From assembly GCA_024516035.1 (NCBI GenBank), contig CM044964.1, positions 23,877,956 to 23,941,955 of the forward strand: a DNA stretch of 64,000 nt, in the 5' to 3' direction. Numbering within the stretch: the first letter of the stretch is position 1; each line of letters starts with the position of its first letter. A program made the position numbers and the translations under genes. Of the stretch, positions 19,881-31,100 are shown one piece after another. The DNA comes from Bactericera cockerelli. Lineage: Eukaryota; Arthropoda; Insecta; Hemiptera; Triozidae. The notes under the pieces were generated by a model, which was not told the DNA's origin, ran no database searches, and saw only the letters and a program-made list of their open reading frames with translations.

Positions 19881-20383
19881 ACATATTCACAACTTAAGTT
19901 TTATTCCTATTTTACAAAAATACAGATACAACAAAAAAATACAATGTACAGAAGAAATTACAGAAAATATATTTAATTTTATATAATAATACCCGTCCTA
20001 AGATGACGATTTAGTAAAGCGACGTAAAACACCAATTAAAAACATACGAGCGGACCATTTGATAAAAATCGCTTTTTTGAAATCAGGCGAATCCAAATCG
20101 TCCAGAAATATTATCAGCTCAATTTCAAAAAACCGATCGATTTTTTTTATCTGCTTGTGACCCAGTGGCATTAAATAGTAATCCACGGTCCGTTTCATTA
20201 CGAAATAAATCAGTGAGTAAGTTCCCTGGCTGACTGATTTATTTAATGGTTTGTTTTGATTTCACGGGGATAATCTATTTTCTAATGTGTAAAGCTTTGC
20301 CAAATGACATTCTCTCAGATTGATATCTAGATTACAGGATTCAACTACGCCAATCCGCCATGTCAATAGTGCCAAAGCGGTGA

Positions 20384-20623
20384 TCTATACTTATATAAGA
20401 GAGTTTCACTCACTGACTGACTGACTGACTGATTCATCACTGTTTCTCCGAACTGGTAAGTCCTAGGAAGCTGAAATTTGGTAGGTAGCTTTGTCTTATA
20501 GTCTAGATGTGCAATAAGACGGGATTTTTCGAAATTCCCACTACATCACCTGCCATTGGCGAAAAAGGATTTTTTGCTTTCACGGCCATGCCTCGGCCCG
20601 CAAAGCGGGCGACAGCCCGCTAG
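20384..20623 (+). mobile_element. non-autonomous Helitron, family 2 (240 bp)
   Basis: Starts TCTATACTTATATAAGAG after A (20383) and ends 'cagcccgctag' before T (20624). 3' hairpin GCCCGC-AAA-GCGGGC. Inside is a (TGAC)n run and 'ctttcacggccatgcc'. Second copy at 25237-25460. Confidence 0.8.
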
Positions 20624-20639
20624 TAATATTATAATTATC

Positions 20640-20765
20640 TGAAGGAGTATGGGGCTAACTCATAACATGAAGGTCGGTGGTTCGAGTCCCAAGAACGCGA
20701 AACAGTTAGCAAAACGAATTTTATTCATTGTGACATAACGATTGTGATTAACACAACCAAATCCA
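20640..20765 (+). mobile_element. SINE family A-like, diverged
   Basis: 'aaggtcggtggttcgagtcc', 'ttagcaaaacgaattttatt' and 'gtgattaacaca' match family A. The head is degraded. Confidence 0.5.
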
Positions 20766-20884
20766 AATAGGTAGGTATACAACTATACGTCGTATACATA
20801 TACATGTTAACAATTCAACAGATTCCAGTCTATATTTTTTTTATGAGTGTTTCACAGCCTTTTTTATATCGTATAGCCACGGAA

Positions 20885-21140
20885 TAGGAGCTACTGTAGA
20901 CACCTATGGTCTGTGTTGCAGCCTGCCCATCCCGTAGTATGCCTCCCCTCTGATGGACGAGAAGTGACACAATACTTCCCATTTAGGTGCTGGGTCACCA
21001 CGAGCGCACCTGAAGGTTTCTCTTGCAAACAACTGTAACCAAATTAAGAATACAATTTTTTTGTCGGCTCGGGGGACTGAACCCGGGATATTCCGCATGG
21101 TAAGCGAGTGCTTAACCACTGAGCTAACCGCGCGCTCAAA
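20885..21140 (-). mobile_element. SINE family G, single copy
   Basis: The minus strand begins 'gcgcgcggttagctcagtgg' (box A) and has 'cccgggttcagtccc' (box B), followed by about 180 bp of unique body and no clear tail. A tRNA-derived SINE is likely; the tRNA part is too irregular for a working tRNA. Confidence 0.5.
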
Positions 21141-21970
21141 TGTATTACTGTGTTGGAAAAACATATCTACTGGGGAAGCCAAAAAATTCTCTCAGGTCTG
21201 TATATAATATAAATATTTTTTTTTCTCAATTGACCTTTCGATAAGTAATTATGTATCTCATTTGGCGAGCAATTCCCTTGGATAAAAATACAAGAGATAG
21301 ATGTTTTTAGTGACTTTATTTTAATGTTCATTTGTGTAGAATTGAATCTGTGAGTGGACTGAGTGGGTATTGGATTTGCCCACTGGATTGCTGGACCCAT
21401 AAAACTCATGTTCTTACAGTCATAACGGTTTGACAGATATAACATTATCATTTGCAATAATCATAATGATCTATTAGCACCTAAGCAAAAAACCTTGGCG
21501 AATATCTATTATCTGGGAATTCTAGGTTCTAAAAAAGTATTTTTTATTAGTATTTTTAATTTGCGAAATCGATCTAAGCTACTCAGGTCGGTTAGAATGT
21601 TAGATTGTAAACCTACTATGTGTTTATATATATGAGGACCAACAACTTCTTAATGTACATACAATGTATATACTTAATATATATGTATAATGTACAATCT
21701 CGACAGCATTGTAACTGTCTGTGAGCTCTCCGGAAACCCACATGATTCTCTAGCCCTAGATGTTTTTAGTGACTAGCTGTATGAATCAATTGAATTATTT
21801 TTATGGATATGGATGATCTGTTTGCTGTATGAATTATCATAGCTGTTTAAGTCATAAAACTGACTGTAAAGAGATTGTCCCAAGCACTTACTGACACATG
21901 GAAGAGAGTTATTCTCACATTTTCAGTTCTGACATTGTGAGAGCGGTATCCTTTTTTAGTTGTTGTTGAA
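21141..21970. other. unassigned sequence
   Basis: AT-rich with no nameable gene. A family A fragment ('aagctactcaggtcggtt', minus strand) lies near 21575-21600. Confidence 0.3.
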
Positions 21971-21974
21971 GATA

Positions 21975-22105
21975 TCATATTTATGACTTGTGTTTATCAT
22001 TTTCGTGATGTCACATCTAGTCAAACTCACACTGCTGATTTTTTACCGAACTTGGGACTCGAACCACCGACTCGAAGCCTTATCGATCAAACTACTTTTT
22101 CTTCT
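21975..22105 (-). mobile_element. SINE family A, head deleted
   Basis: Minus strand: 'gatcgataaggcttcgagtc', 'ggtggttcgagtcccaag', tail 'tcacgaaaatgataaacac'. About 15 bp of the anticodon-like region are missing. Confidence 0.6.
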
Positions 22106-22539
22106 TTCTTAATGTTTTGTAATTCTTTTTACAATAGTTCATTATTGACATCAGTTAAGAGGTACCTAATTTGTTGAACTGTTGGCATAATGGCACTAAT
22201 GGTCCTGCGCTCATATATGTAATGCACTCCTTATTATTATTATTATTTTAATATCAATTAACTTTTATAAGTTCCATCATAAATGTAGTCGAATGCTTTG
22301 AACAATGGACTACCAGCCCAGAGGTAAATCACAAAATTTAAAAACATTGCGAACCTGATATAAATCATAAAAATTGTAATAGAACACCTTTAAAAATTTG
22401 GCAGACAATAATCGTGTAAAAAAATAACTCCCTCGAGGTTCTAATAATGTTCCCAAAAGAAGATCCACAGATTCAATCATTAAAAATTGTTGTAGAAGGT
22501 CCTTATAAAAGATTTTTAGTCAAGAGAAAAAAATACCTC

Positions 22540-22600
22540 TCCCTCTCACACACACGCACGCACACATTCACACACTCTCACACACACTTATACATACAAA
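22540..22600 (+). repeat. (CA)n microsatellite
   Basis: Interrupted CACACA and CACGCA units. Confidence 0.8.
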
Positions 22601-23107
22601 AATTCCTCATATCAGATAAATTGCTAGCAACAAGATTCACGGACCGACTAATTTATTGATTCCATCAATCACCAACCCGACCAGGCTTGGCAAAGCCCGA
22701 CTTGTTCAAAATTGAAAAGATTGATTAGGTGATGCCCAAGGCAGATCTACCTGACTTCAACAATCTGAGGATGAAGAAAGACAATAAAGAAGAAGATGAG
22801 AAAGAACACGATGGAGCAAAAGAAGGACATGATACAAGGCGCTAAAATAAGTTTAACTAGAGTAGAGCAGCGAACATTATCATGAGAAAGGAAAGAGAGA
22901 AGTAACAAATACTGAGAAATAGATAGTAAAAAAGGAATATAAACTGTAAATGAGGCAACAGGAGATGATAAACCAAGAGATGGTCATGATACAAGATCTA
23001 CAAATCAATATGGATATAAGTGTGGAACATCAACTAATGCAAATCAATGAGAATGAGAAAAAAAAGAGAAAAGGAAGGAAAGAAGGAGCAAATAAAATAA
23101 TTATCAT

Positions 23108-23375
23108 AGTAAGTAGTCACCGTGGCCGAGTGAGTTAGCGCGCTAGGCATTGCAAGCACGGTGACCTGAGTTCGATACCGTGCGGGGCAGGATTTTGTCT
23201 GCTCTGTACTCGGGTGTTCGAGGTCCATTCATACCTCTTGAAGAAAAATGAGTAGCTGCATTAATGTTAGCAGCGACCAATGGCGGAATTATAGGCAAAA
23301 ATAAAATATAGGGATATTAAAGATATGGAAAAGTCCAATAATTTTGTGCTACCCACTAAACATTGTGATAAAAAA
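23108..23375 (+). mobile_element. SINE family C, followed by a 5S SINE tail
   Basis: 'gtcaccgtggccgagtgag', 'ttagcgcgctaggcattgca', box B 'gagttcgataccg', 'acctcttgaagaaaaatgag' and 'aaacattgtgataaaaaaac'. At 23405-23430 the sequence continues 'catgcagttgaaagcgacgt', the tail word of the 5S SINE, so tails may be shared or recombined. Confidence 0.7.
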
Positions 23376-23499
23376 ACACATTTGAAACACATTGTAGATA
23401 ATAACATGCAGTTGAAAGCGACGTTAAACCTAAAAAATAGACGAAAAGAAAAAAGTATGAATGAGAAGATGAATATAAAATAAACACAAGATAGCTAGA

Positions 23500-23870
23500 C
23501 ATCAAAAAAATGATGGGAAAAGGATCGGAAAAGCGCTATTCTTGCAAAGAAAACAATACAAGCGAGCTAAAAGATAAAGAAATACCGAGAAAGAGATGAA
23601 TAACACAACAAGATAAATAAAACCACTAGCACCACCATCACGAACAAGAAGAAGCAGAAAAAGAAGAAGAAGAACAACAACAACATGATGATAAAATAGA
23701 AGACGAAAAAATGAGGAGAAATGCAAGAAATAACGACTAGATCAAGAACAAGAATAACAACAAAAATATGATGATAAACTAGATAGTAATAAAGAAGATA
23801 TAGAAACAAAAGAAGATGAAGAAGAAATGCTGTCAATAAATCCTGGTCATCATGTCGCCGGAAATATTTA
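23500..23870 (+). repeat. purine-rich AAG/AAC-rich stretch
   Basis: Degenerate GAAGAA and AACAAC runs. The open frames on the minus strand rich in Leu, Phe and Val are its shadow. Confidence 0.5.
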
Positions 23871-23994
23871 TAAGCCTGCTTCTACATATAACTGCCAAAC
23901 TTATCAATATCAAAAACAAAGGAAGGAAAGAAAAAGAACAAAAGAAGATAATAACGTAGGTGTTCAATGTAAAAAATGTTCTTATTGTTCTTAA
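23827..23994 (+). CDS. small unrecognised open frame, low confidence
   Basis: 55 codons starting MLSINPGHHVAGNIYKPAST and ending VQCKKCSYCS. The frame is open a further 25 codons upstream through an acidic purine-rich stretch. The central part has non-repetitive, protein-like composition and four cysteines. No splice sites, domain or family recognised. Could be a last exon or chance. Confidence 0.15.
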   Translation: MLSINPGHHVAGNIYKPASTYNCQTYQYQKQRKERKRTKEDNNVGVQCKKCSYCS

Positions 23995-24097
23995 AGATTC
24001 GTCAATCATTCGTCATTGACATTCTCGTCTTGTTAGTATTACTGTTTTTGTGCTGATTAATATGTTTTCACTTGTTTATATGTGTACCTATAAACTA

Positions 24098-24280
24098 AAG
24101 GGTTGGGTGGAAGAGATTGCCATAGGCAATAACCCCGCCCTTTAGTTAGGACATATGTATATATTATTTTTTTTTCTTGTTTATATTATTAATATTGTCA
24201 ATTTTATATTTAATTTTTACCATTATTTGTCTGTATATATGTTCTACTAATAAAGAGTTTCTAAATAAATAAATAAGTAC
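24098..24280 (+). mobile_element. LINE 3' tail copy
   Basis: 'gggttgggtggaagagattg', hairpin ATTGCC-ATA-GGCAAT, 'aaccccgccctttagttagg', 'attgtcaattttatattta', 'ctaataaagagtttctaaat' and an AAAT-type tail. One of the most complete tails. Confidence 0.7.
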
Positions 24281-24377
24281 CTATGCACCGTGTTCTGATT
24301 TCATTATAGTTTAGATTCAACACATCTCTACAGTAGATAGCTAGATCCCTCATGCACGCAAAATGATGTAAATTGTA

Positions 24378-24510
24378 TAAGGGTTGGGTGGAAGAGTTTG
24401 CCATAGGCAACAAACCCGCCCTTTAGTTAGGACATAATTATGTGTTTATCTATGTATATATTTTTTTTTTTAAATTTATTGCTTATAATTATTGTTTATA
24501 TTTTTTTGGA
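24378..24510 (+). mobile_element. LINE 3' tail copy, truncated
   Basis: 'gggttgggtggaagagtttg', 'gccataggcaacaaacccgc' and 'ctttagttaggacataatta'. No AATAAAGAG end. Confidence 0.65.
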
Positions 24511-24594
24511 AACAAAATGCTGCACTCAGTGAGATCCCTGAGCCATAGTTCTTTTCCGTGATTGGGCAATTTTATTGGGCCCAAAGAAGAATAA

Positions 24595-24785
24595 TAATAA
24601 TAACACTTTTTAGTGAAAGGTAACCACCAGGCGAGGTTAATGTTCAAAGGATTATCCACCTAACCCTCAGAGTCTTATTATTATGTGGTCACAAACTCAA
24701 ATTAATGAAGAAAACTTCATGCACTGGCTATGATTCAAACCAACGAATTCTTACGCTACCTGGATAACCAGACTACCAGAGGAAC
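24595..24785 (-). mobile_element. SINE family B
   Basis: Minus strand: 'gtagcgtaagaattcgttgg', box B 'ggtttgaatcat', 'aataataagactctgagggt' and 'aaccttgcctggtggttacc'-type end with (ATT)n. Confidence 0.7.
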
Positions 24786-25236
24786 ATAAAAATGAAATCA
24801 ATACTTGGTACATTTATGTAGGTACATATAAGGTTTATATTTTATCGGATATCAGCGTCCATAAATTTATTCTAGGCTGTCCCGGACATGATTTACAGAT
24901 GTTCCAACGAGGTTCCGAAGTTTGGTGAAATATCGACTTTCTAGGTGGTCCCTGAGATCATATAATTTTATATCAAATATGGTCGTTTCATTGAACCACT
25001 GTCTTCCCACCCAAATCAGTGATTGTTTAATGGTATTTGTTGTTGACATTGGTTTCATGATGATTGATGATATTGGTGAGGAACTGATTGAGGAGACATG
25101 AAATGTTGGATCAGAGTTGAACCTTCATGGGTGGGTGTTCGGTTGTAGAAAAACAGAATGTTACTTTCTATATCTGTCTTTCTCTCTCTCTCTCTTTTTC
25201 TTTCTCTACAACTATTGCTATTATTATATAGTTTTA

Positions 25237-25460
25237 CTAGCGGGCTGTGGCCCGCTTTGCGGGCCGACGCATGGCCGTGAAAGCAAAAAATCCTTTTTCG
25301 CCAATGGCAGGTGTTGTAGTGGGAATCCCGTCTTATTGCACATCTAGACTATAAGACAAAGCTACCTACCAAATTTCAGCTTCTTAGGACTTACGGTTTG
25401 GGCTGTAGAGCGATGATCAGTGAGTGGTCAGTCAGTGACTTTGACATTTATATATTAAGA
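25237..25460 (-). mobile_element. non-autonomous Helitron, family 2 (224 bp)
   Basis: Minus strand starts TCTTAATATATAAATGTC and ends 'cccgctag', inserted between A and T. 3' hairpin GCCCGC-AAA-GCGGGC. Shares 'ctttcacggccatgcgtcgg' with 20384-20623. Confidence 0.8.
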
Positions 25461-26299
25461 TTTTTTTTCTGTTTTTATTTTACAGTTTTTTTTGCAGTAT
25501 AGTATTATTTATTTTACATAGATTTTATACTTTTAAATAGATAAGCCATATCTCCTTAGAAATTTATTTTTGAAACACTTTTATAAGTCTAGGATTCATG
25601 ACTTTTGATGACTTCCTTTTTGGGATAGTTATTACCTCCTATTGAACCTAATTACCATTACAACAATAACAACAAAAAATGATACTTATCACGTCTAGTT
25701 GAAACTTGACCTTTTATCAAACAATAACGCGCCAAACACTTACCTGCAAATCAACAAAGATATTAGATGTGCAAAATTTAACACCTAGGTGGTGCTCTAT
25801 CACAAAAAAAAAAAAAAATATGCTTTGAATATTTATATTAAAGTCAATTGGTAAGTTTTTTTTAACAGTCAACATTGGACTTCAAGTAACACACAAAATA
25901 TAACCGCAAGATACTTACGCATAGTTCACTTAGAATACATATAAAAAAGATGGATTTAAACACTAAAAATAGACGGACTTAAATGAAAGGTAAAATTTTC
26001 GGGGACCGGTCAACTATTTTCGAAATGGACTCACGGACTGATGCAGTGATGCTTTCCTGAAACTGATATCTTTTGTTTGGTGTGTCGACCTTTATATATA
26101 AAATATCCGCGTCAATTGTAATAATGCGTATAGATATTATTATTTAAGTACTATTTTTTTTTTGTTTAATTACAGGTAATGGTCAAGTTCAAGGTCATTT
26201 TTCTCTGAACTTGAGTAGAAAGTGATAAATGAGCATGACATTGAAATTAGAAAACTGCATTTGCATTTTTTTAAACTAATATATTATATTATTTAATTA
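25461..26299. other. unassigned AT-rich sequence
   Basis: No gene, SINE or terminal repeat recognised. Confidence 0.3.
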
Positions 26300-26515
26300 G
26301 AAAAGACACTTTCAATTATGGACACAATACTTCCTCGTGATTGTTTCACATTGTATACACGTGCTAATTTTGAGATTTTCAACCAAATCACTTGTATCTC
26401 CAATACGGCTTAACTGATTTTCTTCAAACTTGTTTTATGTGGTAGAATACTATTTTTCCTACATTTCAGGTTCCACAAAAATTCTGTATCGGAAAGTCGT
26501 GGACCTTATTTTTAT
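26300..26515 (-). repeat. inverse copy of the 18170-18490 repeat
   Basis: 'ttatggacacaatacttcct', 'ctaattttgagattttc' and 'ttaactgattttcttcaaac' are the inverse of words in 18170-18490. Confidence 0.55.
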
Positions 26516-26539
26516 TAAATAAAAAAAATATGGTCGGGC

Positions 26540-26880
26540 GCATGGTCTCTTTTACCCAGAACTCCTAGTACAAATTTGATGAATTTAAAATGGGACCATC
26601 TACAGAACGTCTTCTATATGTGTGAAAATTTCATCAAAATCCGTTTAGTAGTTTCCGAGATTAGCGCGGTACAAGGAATATTTTTAACAGACCGACGGAC
26701 CGACAGACGGACACAAAACCAAAGTTGCTCAGGAGGTTGTGAAACGTCCAGAAATATAAAAAAAATTGAAATCGGATCAAAAAAATATTTTTTTTTACAA
26801 AAAGCGAACACAATTCTTCCGATTTCTAATATTAGAAGTTTCTCGGAAGTAAAAGGAGTCACACCCTTATATAGATATTA
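26540..26880 (+). repeat. dispersed repeat, 'AAAGTTGCTCAGGAGGTT' family
   Basis: Shares 'gacggacacaaaaccaaagt', 'gaaacgtccagaaatat' and 'cttccgatttctaatattag' with 52115-52290, and its end with 53085-53120 and 55605-55640. Class unknown. Confidence 0.5.
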
Positions 26881-27117
26881 TGTACAATAGTACATAATTA
26901 TGTATAATGAGATCTAGGTATTCAGAAACACAATTTTTCTAATAGGAAAACCCATCATTTTCTAACCATGAACTTGACTTCGAAAAAATTATACGCATAT
27001 TGCATGCAGCAATGTAAAACTGTAATAGTTTTTTTTTGTAAAATAAATATAATTAATTTCACTGAAAGCAGGTAGTAACGGTCCATTCGGCACTATGCGG
27101 GTGGTGTAAATTCATCA

Positions 27118-27425
27118 TCATTATTATAGGGTGGAGTCATTGTGAAAGCCAGACAGTGGAGGAATGACTCAGCACTTCTACCACTGTCTTTACAAGGAGG
27201 CTAATAAATGACAAGGACCTCCAGAACCAAGCCAATTCTGGTCTACTCCCTATTTATAGTCCCCCAGCCAGACTGCTGGTCTACTCCCTGTTTATAGCCC
27301 CCCCAGCCAGGCTGCTGGTCTACTCCCTGTTTATAGTCCCCCAGCCAGATTGCTGGACTACTCCCTGTTTATAGTCCCCCAGCCAGACTGCTGGTCTACT
27401 CCCTGTTTATAATCCCCAGTCAGGT
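27118..27425 (+). repeat. dispersed element ending in a 38-bp array (five units)
   Basis: The body 'gccagacagtggaggaatga', 'ctcagcacttctaccactgt' and 'ctttacaaggaggctaataa' is followed by five 38-bp units. The same body is at 59925-60035 (plus) and 50430-50560 (minus). Confidence 0.75.
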
Positions 27426-27754
27426 GCAAGTTGAGAATCGAAATATAGTACATTACTTTTCTAGTAACGTTCAACACAGTTATATGATAGTGGCAAAACT
27501 GATAATACATGAAGACTACCTCAGACAGGCGAAAAAGACTATTTGAAGTCATCGTGAGGTCAATTAGACGAATTAGCATATCTCTGCGACTTGCTAATGG
27601 TAAACACCCGCCTGTTGGTTTAGCTAGAACCGCGAAGAGTGACCCTTCAAGTCCTGGTGATGCCTGAAAAAATAGACTTTTTTCTTTTTTCACAGCCATC
27701 CAGTGGCGGAATGCGAAAGCTTTCTAAAGACCACCTCTCGCATCCTTGCATAGA

Positions 27755-28000
27755 AATTGTAAATCAGGCTGGGTGAGGTTCATGTGGACTGGTTGTCAAG
27801 TGGTTAACGCGCTAGTCTGGTAATCCAGGTAGCGTAGGGATACGTTGGTTCGAATCCCACCCAGTGCATGAATTTTTCCTCATTAATTTGAGTTTGTGAC
27901 GACTTAATAATAAGACTCTGAGGGTTAGGTGGTAGAAAATGCTTTGAGCATTAACTTTGCTTGGTGGTTAGCTTCCACTAAAGAGTGTTATGGGGGAAAA
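27755..28000 (+). mobile_element. SINE family B, inserted in a SINE core remnant
   Basis: 'atcaggctgggtgaggttca' (27767-27786) is a piece of the D/5S core. It is followed at once by a complete family B: 'gtcaagtggttaacgcgcta', box B 'ggttcgaatcccacccagtg', 'aataataagactctgagggt' and 'tggtggttagcttccactaa'. Confidence 0.75.
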
Positions 28001-28212
28001 AATTATATGGCACTGCAAAATAATAGCATGTTGTAATTGTTTTTTTTTTAAATTCATTATGTAATTTTAGAATTATTGTTTAATTAACTTGCATCCCAAC
28101 CTCTATTGTAAACTCTTATTCTATTCTAATTCTATTCTATTATAAGGAAATTCTATTCTAATTCTATTCTATTATAAGGAAGTCTCGAAAATCGTTTATT
28201 TCAAGGGTATAA

Positions 28213-28467
28213 CGCTTGCTTAATACAAGAACGTCATAAGTCAAAAAACGTGATTTTTCAGGAGATCAAGACATTTTCTCCATTTGAAAAAATCTATTGT
28301 ACAATACTACAGTTCAGTCTATTTTATAAGAAAATAAGCCCGACATTTTTCACATAAAAAAGACAATCATTTCTGTAAACGTTAAACTGGGACCATTTAA
28401 AAGTTAAAAAATACTCTCCTGAAAAATCACGTTTCTTGACTTATGACGTTCTTGTATTAAGCAAGCG
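28213..28467. mobile_element. 255-bp MITE with about 53-bp inverted ends
   Basis: Left end CGCTTGCTTAATACAAGAAC, right end its inverse; the arms continue through 'gtcataagtcaa.aaacgtg' and 'atttttcaggaga'. No coding sequence; no clear target duplication. Confidence 0.75.
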
Positions 28468-28654
28468 ATTAAGGTCTAGTGTGCGTAGCTCCGTTCTGGT
28501 CACACACTAAAGATTAAAAAAAATGAGACATTGCCGTAAACCATTTCAGGCCTGAATTGCGGACCACCGATTCCAGTATGGGTACGAAAGGGTTCTTCAT
28601 ATCACCCGACCACTGTTTGTTCAACCTTCGGTCTCGCGGGTTTAGCGTATCGGT

Positions 28655-29130
28655 GCTTGATGGCTTGCTGAAATCGCCTACAGAACCTACCACTTGTTCG
28701 GATTGACAGTAATGACAGTACTATAGTATATGTATCTCACTGCTTGCTGAAATCTCCTACTTGTTCCTATTGGCAGTAATGACATTATTATAGTATATAT
28801 GTAAAACATACAGTTTCACTTTAATATTTCTTTTCCTATGTGCTATATCTTATAATATATGTGACTATGTAATGTAAAAGAAATGTACAATAAAACACAT
28901 TATTATTATATGTATCTCACTGCTTGCTGAAATCTCCTACAGAACTTATCACTTGTTCCGATTGGCAGTAATGACAGTATATATTATGTATCTCACTGCT
29001 TGCTGAAATCTCCTACAGAAATTACCACTAAACTTGTTCCGATTGGCAGTAAAGACAGTATATGTGTATCTCACTGCTTGCTGAAATCTCCTACAGAGCC
29101 TACCACTAGTTCCGATTTGCAGTAATGACA
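28655..29130 (+). repeat. about 75-bp satellite, five units, one interruption
   Basis: Unit words 'tatctcactgcttgctgaaa', 'tctcctacagaacctaccac' and 'ttgttccgattggcagtaat'. About 110 bp of foreign AT-rich sequence ending in (ATT)n interrupts it at 28800-28910, probably a small retroposed insert. Confidence 0.75.
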
Positions 29131-29327
29131 CTAGAAATAGATATTTTCAAAAAGACGTTAGCAAAATAATAATAATTCCGTGTCCGTGAGATAGGTATTG
29201 ATAGCTAATTCACGGTGGTGAGAGGTGAGAGGATTATATGGACGCCCAGATCCAATGTCTAGGCTCCTTTCATGTCCATTGATTCTATTTGGTTTTAAAG
29301 TCCTGACTTGAGGTAGAGAGGACATGG

Positions 29328-29516
29328 GTTTTACCCTCCATTCGCTGGGAATCGTACCAGCTACCCACATTAACCTCACCCAGTAGGGCCGGAATTGCCA
29401 GCCTCACATGTTCGGAGGGAACAGAATTTTCTGTGCGAAAAGTCTGCTCCAACCGGTAATCTAATTCAGGATTTCTGGACTACGGGCAGTAGTCACAATC
29501 GTTACGCCACGGAGTT
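29328..29516 (-). mobile_element. SINE family D
   Basis: Minus strand: 'ccgtggcgtaacgattgtga', 'ctactgcccgtagtccag', 'gagcagacttttcgcacag', core 'ggtgaggttaatgtgggtag' and 'gaatggagggtaaaaccc'. Confidence 0.75.
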
Positions 29517-29855
29517 AGCAAAATGAACGACAGGAAAAACTGTAGCCATCACTCACCCTTCCAGCTGTAGTCAAGCTAGCTACAACAACAACAACAAAGG
29601 AAAGACTACCAAAACTTGTTCTACATTCAAGAATGTTTAAGTTCAGAGGTTGAGACACTTTGAGAAGTTCGTGGACTTGTGTTTTCCTACTTTACGATTA
29701 GATTGTGGACATAAAATAGCACTGGAACAAAACAAAAAAAAACACAAGGTAATCATTGAAAAAAAAAAAAAAAAAAAAAAAAAACAATATTATTGATGTA
29801 CGGCACAGTCACACACAGAAATATTATAGGATAAAAAAAGCAATAAAAAAAAATC

Positions 29856-29932
29856 TGCGGTACCATAAAGTAGATGGTACCGCAATAGAGATAGTGGCTG
29901 TCACTGGGACAATAGTTTCGTTAGTGTCCCAG
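29856..29932. repeat. two adjacent hairpins
   Basis: TGCGGTACCAT (29856-29866) pairs perfectly with ATGGTACCGCA (29874-29884), 7-nt loop. CTGGGACA (29904-29911) pairs perfectly with TGTCCCAG (29925-29932), 13-nt loop. The flanks are poly(A)-rich. Confidence 0.7.
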
Positions 29933-29949
29933 GCCGATAAATTCGCGTA

Positions 29950-30430
29950 CTTTATGATTTTGTAGGTTTAGATTTACAATTCTATTATTGAAATGAACTA
30001 ACAATGGGTGCTATCGCCATGTCTACGCCGCCCGTTTGATATGTGATAAATCACATAGAAGTTTAAAGACATATGTTACCTAAATAATATATCACATATA
30101 CTTTCATGTTTAACAATTTACCTACCTACGTATAATTATATCCCATACACATACAGTTAATTTTAATTATTTCTATCTAACAAAATATTTGGCCTATCTA
30201 GCTTTATGTATAATAATACTTATTAATAAGCTTAATATATAATGCTTATGAAAGAATAATATTTAAAATAATTAATAGCAGGTCACTATACTAAAGTGAA
30301 GAGGTGATAACTTACATAGACAGTTATACCATTGTCTCGCTGATATACTAATAAGGCAATTAAGGCATTATGGACAACTGATTGAGGTAGAACAATATAT
30401 TACTTCTGAGAAATTTCTAATATTAGTATT
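29950..30430. other. unassigned AT-rich sequence
   Basis: No gene or nameable repeat. Confidence 0.3.
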
Positions 30431-30439
30431 GTGTTCGTT

Positions 30440-30690
30440 TTTGTAACTCCAGGTGAACCGGGTTCGAATACCGGCGGGATCGGATTTTTTCGGCTCTGTA
30501 CTTTGGATGTCGGGGCCTACCCTAGGCTCGTGAGGATAATTGGGGTAGTTGTAAAGTGGGCAACGACCAGTGATGGCATTACGACATTGATATTGGAATT
30601 TGATGGTTGGTTGGAGAAATGATGCATAAGCGTTATTTCTCGTAAAGTCGATGTTACCCACTAAAAATTGTGACATAATGACACAAATAA
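30440..30690 (+). mobile_element. SINE family C, intermediate core
   Basis: Box B 'gggttcgaataccg', 'tcggctctgtactttggatg', then 'cctaccctaggctcgtgagg' and 'ataattggggtagttgt', a core midway between families C and D; tail 'cccactaaaaattgtgacat'. The first part of the head is missing. Confidence 0.65.
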
Positions 30691-30734
30691 CTAGCTCTTA
30701 TCTTACCTTAAATTATGAACATTATAAACAAGAA

Positions 30735-30825
30735 AAAAAAATTCCTGCCCCGCTGGGAAACGAACCCAGGTCACCATGCGTACAATGCCTAGCGCGCTAA
30801 CTCACTCTGCCACGGTGACTGCTGA
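30735..30825 (-). mobile_element. SINE family C, head only
   Basis: Minus strand: 'agtcaccgtggcagagtgag', 'ttagcgcgctaggcattgta' and box B 'gggttcgtttccc'. Everything downstream is absent. Confidence 0.7.
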
Positions 30826-31017
30826 TTTTTTTTTAAAAAAACGCTTGCATACGAGTCTGCAACCATTGGGACATTTTCATCTTTACTATTCAAGGTCCAA
30901 AACCCAAATGACCAAATTTCGTATTGTGCGCATGACACATACCTTCTCTCTTCTCTCCCTCTACAATTCAATACTTCGCCATTGTGCGCATGACACACAC
31001 TTTCCCTTTACAATTCA

Positions 31018-31100
31018 ATATTTCGTTACATAATATCGTTACATAATATCGTTACATAATATCGTTACATAATTTCGTTACATAATTTCGTCACATAATT
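31018..31100 (+). repeat. 13-bp tandem repeat, about six units
   Basis: Unit CGTTACATAATAT, decaying at the end to 'cgtcacataatttt'. Confidence 0.85.

Noticed and set aside
21075..21140. tRNA gene on the minus strand
   Set aside because: Irregular arms and attached body; a SINE head fits better.
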